Positions 1-8,882 of a DNA stretch of 50,070 nt are shown piece after piece (within the stretch, counting starts at the first letter, position 1; the number at the start of each line of letters is the position of its first letter). The position numbers and the translations under genes were made by a program. Origin of the DNA: Alphaproteobacteria bacterium (GTDB lineage: Bacteria > Pseudomonadota > Alphaproteobacteria > UBA6615). Location: positions 1-50,070 of the forward strand of contig JANQOE010000042.1 in the NCBI GenBank assembly GCA_028279245.1, in the 5' to 3' direction. Under the pieces are notes generated by a model. That model was not told the DNA's origin. It did not search any database and saw only the letters and a list, made by a program, of their open reading frames with translations.

Positions 1-2
1 AT

Positions 3-608
3 GAAAAGGCCGCCTGCGGCGAACCGTTGGCGGTCTGTCTACATGCGGTAAGCCTGGCCGGTTCGCTCGTCGGCCGGCGGGTGTTGGTCACGGGCTCAGG
101 TCCGATTGGCGCGCTCATTGTCGCTGCCGCGCACCGTGCTGGGGCACAATCGATTTGCGCCACGGACATCGTCGATGCCCCGTTGGAGACGGCGATGAAG
201 ATGGGCGCCAGCCATTCGCTCAATGTCGCAAATGATCCGGATGGTCTTGAGCGGCTGTCGACAGACCTCGGCGGATTCGATGTGTGCTTCGAGGCGTCCG
301 GCAACGCGGCCGCTCTGGCCGGGTGTTTCGACGCCGCGGCGCCAGGCGCTGTGATCGTTCAGGTCGGGATGTTCTCCCGAGGCGCGGTCAGCGTGCCGAC
401 GAGCGTGATGATGGGGAAAGAGATCACCTACCACGGGAGCTTCCGCTTCCACCGCGAGTTCGCCTGGGCGGTCCGTTACATTGTGGATGGGCTCATCGAC
501 ATCGACCCCATCCTAACCCGGACCTTTTCGATGAGCCGGGTCGACGACGCCTTTGACTTTGCCCGCGACCGCCAGCGTGCGATGAAGGTCCATCTGGCCT
601 TCGCCTGA
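3..608 (+). CDS. idnD: L-idonate 5-dehydrogenase-like zinc alcohol dehydrogenase, 5' end missing
   Basis: The frame is open from base 3, so the gene begins upstream and about 201 C-terminal residues are present. The visible part starts at a GEPLAVCLHAV stretch, the family's hinge into the coenzyme domain. It continues with the Rossmann motif VLVTGSGPIGALI and ends with the usual C-terminal helix of medium-chain dehydrogenases. The catalytic zinc half is outside the window. The match is to the L-idonate/sorbitol/threonine dehydrogenase group, and the EPLAV plus GSGPIG combination favours IdnD, which oxidises L-idonate to 5-keto-D-gluconate with NAD(P). Substrate is inferred; a general polyol dehydrogenase is possible. 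The next gene, proC, follows after 45 bp and looks unrelated. Confidence 0.75.
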   Translation, partial: EKAACGEPLAVCLHAVSLAGSLVGRRVLVTGSGPIGALIVAAAHRAGAQSICATDIVDAPLETAMKMGASHSLNVANDPDGLERLSTDLGGFDVCFEASGNAAALAGCFDAAAPGAVIVQVGMFSRGAVSVPTSVMMGKEITYHGSFRFHREFAWAVRYIVDGLIDIDPILTRTFSMSRVDDAFDFARDRQRAMKVHLAFA

Positions 609-653
609 CAACCGCGTAGGCCATCTTCGGTCTTTGAACGTGGTGCAATCGAG

Positions 654-1469
654 ATGACGGATACGGTTCTCCTGGTCGGCTGCGGCAATATGGGGTTCGC
701 CCTGCTCAAGGGATGGTTGCGCGGCGGCCTCTCTCCGGCGCAGTTGCACGTTGTCGAGCCGGTCGATGAGCTGCGCGATCGGGCCGGCGCGACGTCGGCG
801 GCTTGCTACGACAGCGCCGCGTCGCTGCCGGCGGACTTATCGCCCCGCCTGGTCGTGCTGGCCGTGAAGCCACAGGTTATCATGGACGTTCTGCCGGACT
901 ACGGCCGCTTCGGCGGCGGGCCGTCGACCTTTCTATCGATTGTCGCTGGGGTCGGCAGTGCCGCGATCCAGAATGCGTTGGGGGCCGGGACGCCGGTGAT
1001 CCGTTGCATGCCAAACACGCCCGCCGCCATCGGCCAAGGGGCAATCGTCTGTTTCAGCAACGAACAGGTCTCGGCCGATGACACGGCATTCGCGCAACAA
1101 CTGCTCTGCGCCGCGGGAAAGGTCTGGTCTGTCGATGATGAGGGCCTGATGGATGCCGTGACGGCCGTCTCCGGCTCCGGCCCAGCGTACGTCTTTCACA
1201 TGGTCGAGTGCCTGGCGGCCGCAGCGCGGTCCGCTGGCCTACCCGACGAACTGGCCGATGCGCTCGCCCTGCAGACGGTCGGCGGTGCCGCACGCCTTGC
1301 CGTCGAAAGCGACACCGCGCCAGCCCGACTCCGGGAACAGGTGACGAGCCCTCGCGGTACGACCGCCGCTGCTCTGTCGGTTCTGACGGAGGATGATCGG
1401 CTTCGGGCTTTGATGACGGAAGCAGTCGCGGCCGCCACAAAGCGGTCCCGCGAAATGGGCGGGAATTAG
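654..1469 (+). CDS. proC: Pyrroline-5-carboxylate reductase
   Basis: ProC reduces 1-pyrroline-5-carboxylate to L-proline with NAD(P)H, the last step of proline synthesis in the cytoplasm. The 271-residue length is normal. The N-terminus has the nucleotide-binding motif VGCGNMG (residues 8-14). The C-terminal dimerisation domain carries the family signature VSGSGPAYVF and the later segment EQVTSPRGTTAAAL, the ProC hallmark. The ATG at 654 starts the conserved beta strand directly. It ends 17 bp from the convergent stop of the SixA gene. In many proteobacteria proC sits beside yggS; here yggS is 22 kb away. Identification is secure. Confidence 0.96.
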   Translation: MTDTVLLVGCGNMGFALLKGWLRGGLSPAQLHVVEPVDELRDRAGATSAACYDSAASLPADLSPRLVVLAVKPQVIMDVLPDYGRFGGGPSTFLSIVAGVGSAAIQNALGAGTPVIRCMPNTPAAIGQGAIVCFSNEQVSADDTAFAQQLLCAAGKVWSVDDEGLMDAVTAVSGSGPAYVFHMVECLAAAARSAGLPDELADALALQTVGGAARLAVESDTAPARLREQVTSPRGTTAAALSVLTEDDRLRALMTEAVAAATKRSREMGGN

Positions 1470-1486
1470 TCCGGTCATGTAGCGGC

Positions 1487-2026
1487 TTAGTCGGTTTCCA
1501 GGTCGCGCGGCCGCACGAACCGAACCAGCCGACCCTCGTCGGCCGCACGCCAGTTCGCCGCCTCGAACTGAATCTCGGCGAGGCCCCCGGTCGGATACTT
1601 CTCGGCCATTGACCGTATCTCCGCGCGGCTACCGTCCTGCGCCAATTGCAGCGCCAGAGTCGCAATTCCGGGGTTGTGGGCGATCACCAGAACCGTCGGC
1701 ACATCGTCGGCGGTGTCTCTGACAAGATCGAGCATGGTCTGCGGTTCGGCCAGGTACAGGGCCTCCGGTGTCTCTGGATTGGCCCCTTGTCCCAAGGCCC
1801 GCTCGATGATCGACCAGGTCTCCGTCGTGCGGACAGCGGGCGAGCAAAGCACCCTCTTGGGAATCAGCCCAAGCTGCGCCATGTATCCGCCAACGGCCCG
1901 CGCGGCCCGTTCCCCTCTGGGCGCAAGTGGCCGCTGAAAGTCATCGAGTGATCCGTCGCCCCAGCTGGACTTGGCGTGCCGCAGAAGTAGAAGCGTTCTC
2001 AGTTTCGTCTCCTTTGCGGCGGGCAT
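1487..2026 (-). CDS. sixA: SixA-type histidine phosphatase
   Basis: This is a small histidine-phosphatase-superfamily protein of about 170-179 residues. The motif LLLLRHAKSSWGD contains the RHG-type catalytic His (RHAKSSW variant typical of SixA). A second conserved His lies in VLVIAHNPGI, and ERAARAVGGYM is the usual middle helix. SixA dephosphorylates phosphohistidine on Hpt or nitrogen-PTS proteins; the substrate here is unknown. Start choice is uncertain. The ATG at 2026 has no good ribosome site, whereas GGAG lies six bases before an in-frame CTG at 2002, which would give the standard SixA start M-RTLLLLRHAK. It is divergent from the CYTH-CHAD gene, with 113 bp between them. Confidence 0.85.
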   Translation of the reverse strand: MPAAKETKLRTLLLLRHAKSSWGDGSLDDFQRPLAPRGERAARAVGGYMAQLGLIPKRVLCSPAVRTTETWSIIERALGQGANPETPEALYLAEPQTMLDLVRDTADDVPTVLVIAHNPGIATLALQLAQDGSRAEIRSMAEKYPTGGLAEIQFEAANWRAADEGRLVRFVRPRDLETD

Positions 2027-2139
2027 TTTTTTGATCGGAATCCGGACAACCTGTTGAAGTTGTCGAATGCGGGTGTTTCGATACCATCACTGTACTATTT
2101 GATCCACTAACCTTCAGACAAGGGTAGAGCGCAAGCCGA

Positions 2140-3699
2140 ATGGGCAGCCAAGAACGGTCCGAGAACCTGGAACTGGAACTCAAGCTGGTTGGGGATCCGG
2201 CGGGTTTGGAATCAGCCTGGAATGAAGGCGAACTGCTTGGCCGGCGCACCGAACCCGTCCGCACCAGCAAACTCGTCGCAAGATACTATGACACGCCCGG
2301 TTTTGACCTGCGGCAACGCGGGATCGGCCTAAGGGTGCGCACCGATGGTGACGAGATTGTCCAGACGCTGAAAACCAACGCCCCGAACGGCAACGGTGTG
2401 CGCCGGCGGGAGTGGAACGCCAAGCTGACGCAGCTCGGGATTGACCTCAACGCCCTCAAGGGGCGGGACGAGCTCGGTGGTCTTCGTGGCCTGGAGAAGC
2501 TGGCGCCGGTCTTCGAGACCAACGTGTCCCGACAGATCGCCGTGGTCGATCACGCCGCCGACAAAGGCGGGGCGGTCGTCGAGGCCGCCTTCGACCGTGG
2601 TGAGATCAAGGCGGAGCAATCGGCGCTGCCCCTCGCCGAGATCGAGTTGGAGCTGCTTGAGGGCAACGCGGCGGCGATCTTCGACCTGGCGTTGGAACTC
2701 AGCAAGGTCGCGCCGCTTCGCGTTGAGACGCGCAGCAAGTGGTCGCGCGGCTGGGACCTGGTGACCGGGTCCCGCCCCAAATGGAGCAAGGCAGCGGGCA
2801 TCGATCTGCGCGGCGCTCGGACCGTTGACGATGCGATCGCCCTGGTCCTCGGCAGCTGTTTCGAACAGTGGCTGGCGAACCAGGCGGCCGCCATTGATGG
2901 CACCGATGCGGAGGGCGTGCATCAGCTTCGTGTCGCCCAGCGCCGACTCAGATCCGCCTTGGCCATCTTCGGCAAGACCATGGACAAGCCGGCGATCGAA
3001 TGGATCAAGATCGAGGCCAAATGGTTGCTGCAGTCCGTGGGTCCGGCCCGCGACCTGGATGTCTTCCTGCAGGATCTGATGACGCCGATTGCTGCTGCCC
3101 GGCCCGATGACGAGGGCGTCGCGGCGCTGCGCGAAGCTGCCGAAGCGGCGCGCGACCGCGCCTACGAAGATGCGAGAGAGGCACTGACGTCGCCCCGATA
3201 CACGACCTTCCTCTTGCGGTTCGGCGCTTGGTTGGAACGGCGCGATTGGCGCGCCGGGGGCTCGAAGCTGCTTGATCAACCCGTCACCGATTTCTCCCGG
3301 CGTTGGATGCGCAAGACTCACCGGCGCACATTGTCCGCCGGAAAGAAGTTTGCGGAACTGACGCCCGAGGCCCGCCACGAGATCAGGCTGTCCCTCAAGA
3401 AGCTGCGTTATGCCTCGGAGTTCTTTGCGGCGCTGTACGGCAAGAAGAAAACAAAAAGCTACGTAAACCGGCTGCGCGGGCTGCAGGATGGCCTTGGCCA
3501 TCTGAACGATCTGGCCACTGCCGAGGCACAGGTCGAACAAATCCTGGGCCAGAACAAGCGCCGCGGGGCGATCGTCGGCAAGATGCGTTATGGCGCCGGC
3601 GTTCTGGTCGGCTGGTATGCGCACCACTCGCAAACCGCACTCGAACAGGCGGTCGCCGACTGGAACAGCTTCGTAGCGGCAAAGCCCTACTGGGAGTAG
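2140..3699 (+). CDS. CYTH and CHAD domain protein
   Basis: The 519-residue protein joins two domains. The N-terminal CYTH domain (about residues 8-210) shows the diagnostic ExExK motif as E11-L-E13-L-K15, followed by alternating acidic and basic strands that line a triphosphate tunnel. The C-terminal CHAD domain (about 230-500) is helical and rich in conserved His, Lys and Arg, for example EGVHQLRVAQRRLRSAL and HEIRLSLKKLRYASEFF. CYTH proteins bind or hydrolyse triphosphate compounds, and CHAD domains bind inorganic polyphosphate. This fusion is often called inorganic triphosphatase YgiF-like. The exact activity is unproven. It is divergent from the SixA-type phosphatase gene, a possible functional partner. 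Confidence 0.92.
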   Translation: MGSQERSENLELELKLVGDPAGLESAWNEGELLGRRTEPVRTSKLVARYYDTPGFDLRQRGIGLRVRTDGDEIVQTLKTNAPNGNGVRRREWNAKLTQLGIDLNALKGRDELGGLRGLEKLAPVFETNVSRQIAVVDHAADKGGAVVEAAFDRGEIKAEQSALPLAEIELELLEGNAAAIFDLALELSKVAPLRVETRSKWSRGWDLVTGSRPKWSKAAGIDLRGARTVDDAIALVLGSCFEQWLANQAAAIDGTDAEGVHQLRVAQRRLRSALAIFGKTMDKPAIEWIKIEAKWLLQSVGPARDLDVFLQDLMTPIAAARPDDEGVAALREAAEAARDRAYEDAREALTSPRYTTFLLRFGAWLERRDWRAGGSKLLDQPVTDFSRRWMRKTHRRTLSAGKKFAELTPEARHEIRLSLKKLRYASEFFAALYGKKKTKSYVNRLRGLQDGLGHLNDLATAEAQVEQILGQNKRRGAIVGKMRYGAGVLVGWYAHHSQTALEQAVADWNSFVAAKPYWE

Positions 3700-3787
3700 C
3701 AGCGCCGGCTGCCTCGCCTTACCAAGCCAGATGATGCCCTAACCTCGCGGACTTGCGCCGGCGAAGCCGACACGTCTTTAGTCCGGT

Positions 3788-4993
3788 GTGGATCGAACGA
3801 CTTCCCCCGTAACGCTGGTGGCGCTCATGTGCTCGGCGCAGGTGCTGACAATGGTCGGCGCCTTCGCCTTTCCCGCGCTGCTGCCGGTCTTCCTCAGTGA
3901 GTGGCAACTCACCAACACCCAGGCCGGCTGGATTAGCGGCATCTACTTCGCCGCCTACGCCGCCGCCGTCCCTATTCTCAGCGGCCTGACGGATCGGCTC
4001 GACGCACGCCTGGTATTCGTGACCGGCGCCGGTTTGGCCGCAATCGGCGCCGCCGGTTTCATGCTATTCGCCTCCGGCTTCTGGTCGGCGCTTGTATTCC
4101 GCGCACTCAGCGGGGCCGGTCTCGCCGGCACCTTCATGCCCGGCGTCCGGGTGATCGTCGATCGCTACGACGGTGTACGGCAGCCGCGCGCCATTGCTTT
4201 CTACACCGCCAGTTTCAGCCTTGGGACCGCCACATCCTTCTTTGCCGCCGGGCACATGGAGACAGCTTTCGGCTGGCCGGCGGCGTTTGGGCTGGCGGCA
4301 CTCGGCGCAGTTGCTGCGGCGTGCCTCGTCATCGGTCTACGTACCGTTGCACCACGGCAGCAAGCCGCTGCGCCGCTCTTCGATCCAAGGCCGGTCCTGC
4401 GTAACCGGACCGCCATGGGATATGTGCTGGGCTACGGCATCCATAGTTGGGAGCTGTTCACCCTCCGCTCTTGGCTGGTCGCTTTTCTAGCCTTCAGCCT
4501 TAGCCTGCAGCCCGCCACAAGCTGGCGTCTTGATCCGACCACGGTCGCGACAGTGAGCGGACTGGTTGCTGTCGTCGCCAGTATTCTTGGGGCGGAAATG
4601 GCACGGCCACTGGGATTGCGGCGGCTGATCTCCGCCGTGATGTGCGCGTCGGCGACGGGCGCCTTCGTCATCGGCTTCCTTGTCGGTCTTCCCTATCCGG
4701 TCCTCGTCGCGATCGTCATGATCTACACGGTTGCGGTCCAACTCGATTCAGCCGCCCTAACCATCGGGGCGACGGTGAGCGCCACCCCCGACCGCCGTGG
4801 CTCAACCCTCGCCATGCACGCCTTGTTTGGGTTCGGTTGTGCGGCGATCGGGCCGTTGGTGTTTGGTATCGTCCTCGATGCCGCTGATGCCACGAAGCCA
4901 GTGTCATGGGGACTGGCATTCGCGTCCGTGGGATTGGTCGGACTCCTCGGGCCGGTACTTGTCCGGTCCTTGGTTCCGGCCGGCGAGAGGTAA
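3788..4993 (+). CDS. MFS transporter
   Basis: This 401-residue, very hydrophobic protein has about twelve predicted membrane segments in two halves, the size and layout of a major facilitator superfamily carrier in the inner membrane. The second loop holds a motif-A-like stretch, SGLTDRLDARLVF, as expected between helices 2 and 3. Helix 5 contains SGAGLAGTFMPGVRVIVDRYDG. The central loop has the charged DPRPVLRNR segment. The start is a GTG at 3788. The substrate cannot be told from sequence. The paaY-like gene follows 50 bp downstream on the same strand, but nothing shows that they share a function. Confidence 0.85.
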   Translation: MDRTTSPVTLVALMCSAQVLTMVGAFAFPALLPVFLSEWQLTNTQAGWISGIYFAAYAAAVPILSGLTDRLDARLVFVTGAGLAAIGAAGFMLFASGFWSALVFRALSGAGLAGTFMPGVRVIVDRYDGVRQPRAIAFYTASFSLGTATSFFAAGHMETAFGWPAAFGLAALGAVAAACLVIGLRTVAPRQQAAAPLFDPRPVLRNRTAMGYVLGYGIHSWELFTLRSWLVAFLAFSLSLQPATSWRLDPTTVATVSGLVAVVASILGAEMARPLGLRRLISAVMCASATGAFVIGFLVGLPYPVLVAIVMIYTVAVQLDSAALTIGATVSATPDRRGSTLAMHALFGFGCAAIGPLVFGIVLDAADATKPVSWGLAFASVGLVGLLGPVLVRSLVPAGER

Positions 4994-5043
4994 CGAGCAG
5001 GCGGTGAATCGATAGCGGCGGCGTGGTAAGGTCCCGCGCATCG

Positions 5044-5643
5044 ATGCCTCAGATCTATGCTTTCCAAGACATCGTGCCGGTGATCGACCCGTCGGCGTTC
5101 GTGCACGAAGCCGCCATCATCATCGGTGACGTGCTTGTCGGCGCCGGCTGTTTCATCGGACCAGGCGCAAGCTTGCGCGGCGACATGGGCCGCATCACGG
5201 TGGGCGCCGGCAGCAACGTGCAGGACAATTGCGTCGCCCACTGCTTTCCGGGCGCTGACACGATTCTGGAAGAGGACTGCCACATCGGCCACGGCGCGGT
5301 CCTGCACGGCTGCACCCTGGGCCGCAACGTGCTGATCGGCATGAACACTGTCGTGATGGACGGGGCGGTCATTGGCGAAAACAGTATTGTCGGCGCCATG
5401 GCCTTTGTGCCAGCCGGGACAGAGGTGCCGCCGCGAACCGTTATGGCCGGCATTCCGGCGAAACCACGCCGTGAGCTGAACGACGAGGAAATCGATTGGA
5501 AGCGGTCCGCGACCCGCGCTTATCAAGAACTGGCGCGCCAGTCCCTGGCAACGCTTAAGCCTGCAACGCCACTAGCCACGCCGGAGCCAAATCGGCGGCG
5601 ACTGTCCGCGAGCGGACTCAAACCCTTGCACGAAACGAAATAG
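5044..5643 (+). CDS. paaY: PaaY/CaiE-like hexapeptide-repeat protein (gamma carbonic anhydrase family)
   Basis: This left-handed beta-helix protein has about ten hexapeptide turns, such as GDVLVGAGCFIGPG and GENSIVGAMAFVPAG. Metal-binding His positions are visible in CVAHCFPG and CHIGHGAVLHGC, the gamma-carbonic-anhydrase arrangement. The N-terminus MPQIYAF and the C-terminal tail NRRRLSASGLKP match PaaY, a thioesterase that protects the phenylacetate pathway, better than generic gamma carbonic anhydrases. No other paa or cai gene is nearby, so the role is open. I chose ATG 5044 rather than GTG 5023 because family members begin M-P-x-Y. The length is 199 residues, normal for the family. Confidence 0.85.
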   Translation: MPQIYAFQDIVPVIDPSAFVHEAAIIIGDVLVGAGCFIGPGASLRGDMGRITVGAGSNVQDNCVAHCFPGADTILEEDCHIGHGAVLHGCTLGRNVLIGMNTVVMDGAVIGENSIVGAMAFVPAGTEVPPRTVMAGIPAKPRRELNDEEIDWKRSATRAYQELARQSLATLKPATPLATPEPNRRRLSASGLKPLHETK

Positions 5644-5658
5644 CGTCAGGGTTCGAAC

Positions 5659-6615
5659 GTGGCGACCCACGCTTCGAAACGCGTCATCCTCGCGGCGCTG
5701 GTGATGAACTTCGCGATTGCGGTGACGAAGTTCGGCGCGGCAATGGCGACCGGCAGTTCCGCCATGTTGAGCGAGGCCATCCACTCACTGGTCGACACCG
5801 GGAACCAAGTGCTGCTGCTCTATGGCCTGCAGCGCTCCAAGCGGCCGGCCGATGAAACGCACCCGTTTGGCTATGGGCCGGAACTGTATTTCTGGGCCTT
5901 CGTTGTGGCGATTCTCATCTTTGGGTTGGGGGCCGGGATCTCCTTCTTCGAAGGGCTGTCGAAGGTGAGAGACCCGCACGCCATCACCAACCCGATCATC
6001 AACTATGTCGTGCTAACGATTGCCATCGGCTTTGAGGCAGTGGCCTGGACCGTCGCCTATCGCGAGTTCAATAAGGTTCGGGGGCGCATGAGCATTCTTG
6101 CGGCCGTCCGTGCCAGCAAAGATCCCGCCCTGTTCACCGTGCTGTTCGAGGACACCGCGGCCATGCTCGGTCTGATCGTCGCCTTTGTCGGCATTGCCCT
6201 CAGCCAGGCGCTCGATCTGCCCGCTTTGGACGGCTACGCGTCCATCGGCATCGCCATTATCCTGGCATCGACCGCGGTCTTTCTCGCCTACGAGACCAAA
6301 GGGCTCATCGTCGGCGAAGCGGCCGACCCAGCCGTTGATGACGGTGTACGCCAGATCCTGGAAGGCCACGCCAGCATCCGGCACATCAACGAGTTGCGGA
6401 CCCTGCACCAGGGCCCCGATGACGTGTTGCTGGTCCTGAGTGTCGATTTCATTGACGAGGCCACGTCGCGGGACGTCGAAACCAGCATCACCGCGCTGGA
6501 AACACGAATCAAAAGCGAATTTCCACAGATACGGCGTGTTTTTATCGAGGCCCAAAACTGGCGCGACCACCTTCGGCAGCTTCAGCAGAACGGCGGGAAC
6601 AAGGACGACGGCTAG
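5659..6615 (+). CDS. Cation diffusion facilitator family transporter
   Basis: This 318-residue protein is a metal cation exporter of the CDF family in the inner membrane. About six membrane segments are followed by a cytoplasmic domain (about residues 225-310) of the usual alpha-beta fold. Helix 2 carries SEAIHSLVDTGNQ, giving the standard HxxxD half of the transport site, and FGYGPELYFWAF follows as in the family. In helix 5 the second HxxxD motif is absent: the matching stretch reads FEDTAAMLGLIV. This resembles the ZnT9-like branch, so the ion or mechanism may differ from Zn/Cd exporters. The start is a GTG at 5659, 15 bp after the PaaY-like gene. Confidence 0.88.
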   Translation: MATHASKRVILAALVMNFAIAVTKFGAAMATGSSAMLSEAIHSLVDTGNQVLLLYGLQRSKRPADETHPFGYGPELYFWAFVVAILIFGLGAGISFFEGLSKVRDPHAITNPIINYVVLTIAIGFEAVAWTVAYREFNKVRGRMSILAAVRASKDPALFTVLFEDTAAMLGLIVAFVGIALSQALDLPALDGYASIGIAIILASTAVFLAYETKGLIVGEAADPAVDDGVRQILEGHASIRHINELRTLHQGPDDVLLVLSVDFIDEATSRDVETSITALETRIKSEFPQIRRVFIEAQNWRDHLRQLQQNGGNKDDG

Positions 6616-6696
6616 CCGAGCCGACGGTTCGAGAGGTCACTCGACAGGCGGCAGCGCATGGCTTAAACGCCTTGCTCAGACCACTCAGTCGCTGGG

Positions 6697-7329
6697 ATGA
6701 CAATGCAATCGATCTTCAGGTTTCCCGATCCACGCCTTGACGATGACGACGATGACGAAGCCGAGGGCAAGGGCCCGGCTCCGTCGGTGCCGGCCGTCGA
6801 GAAGCACCTGTTCGAAGCCCGAACTGTATTGGTGACGGGGCAAATCACGGAGAAGCTCGCGCGGGAAGCCTGTGCCCGTCTGTACGCCCTGGCTCACGCT
6901 AGTATCGATCCGATTACCGTTATTATCTCGTCCCCGGGCGGCCACGTGGAATCCGGCGACATGATCCACGACACCATCAAGTTCATTCCGCCCCGCGTAC
7001 GCGTCCTCGGGACCGGCTGGGTCGCCAGCGCCGGCGCGCTGATCTACATCGGCGCCGAAAAGGAAGACCGCTATGCGCTGCCGAATACCAGGTTCTTGTT
7101 GCATCAGCCCAGCGGCGGTGCCGGCGGTTCAGCCTCGGATATCGCGATTCAGGCGCGGGAATTCCGCCGGATGCGTGACCGTCTGAACCAACTGTTCGCC
7201 GATGCGACCGGCCAGCCCCTCGACAAAATCGAGAAGGATACCGATCGGGATCATTGGATGAATGTGTCGGAAGCGGTCGACTACGGGCTCGTCGGACACA
7301 TCATTCGCTCGGCCGACGAACTGAGCTAG
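6697..7329 (+). CDS. ClpP-family serine peptidase
   Basis: A 210-residue ClpP-fold peptidase. The catalytic Ser lies in [10 protein letters not shown] (S111) and the His in FLLHQPSGG (H136), spaced 25 residues apart as in ClpP. The acid is in the DTDRDHWM segment (around residues 182-186). Family members form ring-shaped peptidase chambers driven by Clp ATPases. Compared with classical ClpP, the N-terminus is replaced by an acidic run of six Asp (residues 15-20) plus a flexible Pro/Gly stretch. No clpX or clpA is adjacent, so this is probably an accessory ClpP paralogue. Its stop overlaps the convergent esterase stop by 4 bp (CTAG). Confidence 0.88.
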   Translation: MTMQSIFRFPDPRLDDDDDDEAEGKGPAPSVPAVEKHLFEARTVLVTGQITEKLAREACARLYALAHASIDPITVIISSPGGHVESGDMIHDTIKFIPPRVRVLGTGWVASAGALIYIGAEKEDRYALPNTRFLLHQPSGGAGGSASDIAIQAREFRRMRDRLNQLFADATGQPLDKIEKDTDRDHWMNVSEAVDYGLVGHIIRSADELS

Positions 7330-8282
7330 GCGGACGAACCGTCCGCCAACACCCGGCCCAGGAAATCGCCGACATCGGCCAACGCCTCGGCCCCCTTCGG
7401 CACGACGCCCGCCATGTTGACGACTCCATGCACCACGCCAGCAAACTCGGCGTAAGAGACCGGTTGGCCGGCTTCCCGCAGCTGGTCGCGCAGCAGAATC
7501 GAGTCGTCCAGCAGCGGATCCATCTCAGCCGTGACAATGTGCAGCGGCGGCAAGCCACGTAATTCTGCGCCGAGCGGTGCTGCCCAGGGGTTGGTGCGAT
7601 CGGCTTCGTCCCGCAGGTACATGTCCCAGAACATCCGCATCCGTTCGGTCGTCAGCACATACCCTTCGTCGCCCCAGGCGTCGTACGACGGACCCGAGCA
7701 ATCCGGCTGATATGCGCCATAGATCAGGGCTCCGCCACGCAAGGCTGGGCGCCCCTCATCGCGCAGGCGGAGGAGCGTCCCGAGCGCCAGGTTGGCCCCG
7801 GCGGAGTCGCCAGCAATCCCCAGGCGTTCCGGGTCAATACCCCAGTCCCTGCCGTGGTCTTGGAACCACTTGACGGCCGCGAGGCAATCATCCAGCGGGG
7901 CTGGGAATTTGTGTTCCGGCGCCAGCCGATAGTCGATCGAGACAGCCTTGGCCCCCGTGGCAACGGCCAGTCGCCGCACCACCGTGTCATGCGTATCAAG
8001 GTCGCAGACCACCCAACCGCCACCATGTATGTAGACGATGCCGGGTGTGAGTCCGTTGGTACCGGGATCGTAGACGCGGACGCCGATCGGTCCCGTTGGT
8101 CCGGGCAACTGCTGCGCGCTAATGTCGAGGTTTTCCGGGCGATCGGTATTGAAGATGTCCAATGCCAGCCTTGAGAGCCGGCGTTGTTCCTCGGCGCCGA
8201 CCGTCAACGGATCCGGTTCACCTTCGTAGAGCAGCTCCAGTCGTCGCAGCACGGCGGCCATCTGTGGATCAAGCGATGTCAT
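7326..8282 (-). CDS. Alpha/beta hydrolase, HSL/acetyl-esterase type
   Basis: This 318-residue esterase belongs to the hormone-sensitive-lipase group. The oxyanion-hole motif YIHGGGWVV, the nucleophile motif GDSAGANLA and the acid region [11 protein letters not shown] are all present, and the catalytic His is in [10 protein letters not shown]. No signal peptide is seen, so it is cytoplasmic. Family members hydrolyse short-chain acyl esters; the natural substrate is unknown. It is the last gene of a minus-strand row and starts 15 bp after the hemerythrin stop, so the two are likely co-transcribed. Confidence 0.9.
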   Translation of the reverse strand: MTSLDPQMAAVLRRLELLYEGEPDPLTVGAEEQRRLSRLALDIFNTDRPENLDISAQQLPGPTGPIGVRVYDPGTNGLTPGIVYIHGGGWVVCDLDTHDTVVRRLAVATGAKAVSIDYRLAPEHKFPAPLDDCLAAVKWFQDHGRDWGIDPERLGIAGDSAGANLALGTLLRLRDEGRPALRGGALIYGAYQPDCSGPSYDAWGDEGYVLTTERMRMFWDMYLRDEADRTNPWAAPLGAELRGLPPLHIVTAEMDPLLDDSILLRDQLREAGQPVSYAEFAGVVHGVVNMAGVVPKGAEALADVGDFLGRVLADGSSA

Positions 8283-8297
8283 CTGTCCGTCCTTGCC

Positions 8298-8834
8298 TCA
8301 GGAGCCACCGCGCACGAGCGCGGTGAAGAGTCGTTGGTATTGACTGCTGGCCGCGCCATCGAACAGCGGGTCTACCGCGGGTGCGATCTCCGCCTCGACA
8401 TGCGCCCAATCCTCGGCGTCCAGCAGCGTTCTGGCACGGGGAAACAACTCAGCTTCCTCGATCGTCATGTGGCTTCGGTAGTGGTCCACAAATCTCTGGA
8501 GCCGGCCGGCAAGGTCCAATGGTGTCAAATAGGGGCGCGAGAGTTCATCGGCGATAGCATCCGTCTCCGCGGCGAGCCGCAGGTGGTCCTGTCGAATGTT
8601 GGTGATTTGCTGAGCAACGCTTTCGTCACGCGCCACCAGTCGTTCGTACAGTGCATCCTCTTTGGGGTGATGCAGCAGGTCCGGGTAGTTCTGAAAATAC
8701 TGCAGCGCAAGTTGCAGCAGCGGCAGGTCGAGTTCCTCGCCGCGCCGAACGCCCTCAGCCTGCCGCTCAACCATTTGCAGCAGCTTGGCCTGGTTTCGAT
8801 GGTCTATATGCAGCTTGTCCAGGGTATTCGACAC
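8298..8834 (-). CDS. Hemerythrin HHE domain protein
   Basis: This 178-residue all-helical protein has the pattern of hemerythrin di-iron ligands: DKLHIDHRN near the N-terminus, DLLHHPKEDALYERL in the second helix, and FVDHYRSHMTIEEAELFP in the fourth. HHE domains bind O2 or NO, store iron or act in repair of damaged Fe-S clusters. The start is GTG 8834 with a weak AGG site upstream. It sits between a Sel1 protein (48 bp gap) and an esterase (15 bp gap), all on the minus strand. The cellular role cannot be fixed from the sequence. Confidence 0.9.
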   Translation of the reverse strand: MSNTLDKLHIDHRNQAKLLQMVERQAEGVRRGEELDLPLLQLALQYFQNYPDLLHHPKEDALYERLVARDESVAQQITNIRQDHLRLAAETDAIADELSRPYLTPLDLAGRLQRFVDHYRSHMTIEEAELFPRARTLLDAEDWAHVEAEIAPAVDPLFDGAASSQYQRLFTALVRGGS

Positions 8835-8882
8835 GATACCTGGACCATACGACAGCGCGTCCGGACGGTATAGACGCGAGCC

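Noticed and set aside
2329..3633. 434-codon open frame on the minus strand inside the CYTH-CHAD gene
   Set aside because: It mirrors the codon pattern of the real gene, has no family motif or ribosome site, and the plus-strand protein is well supported.
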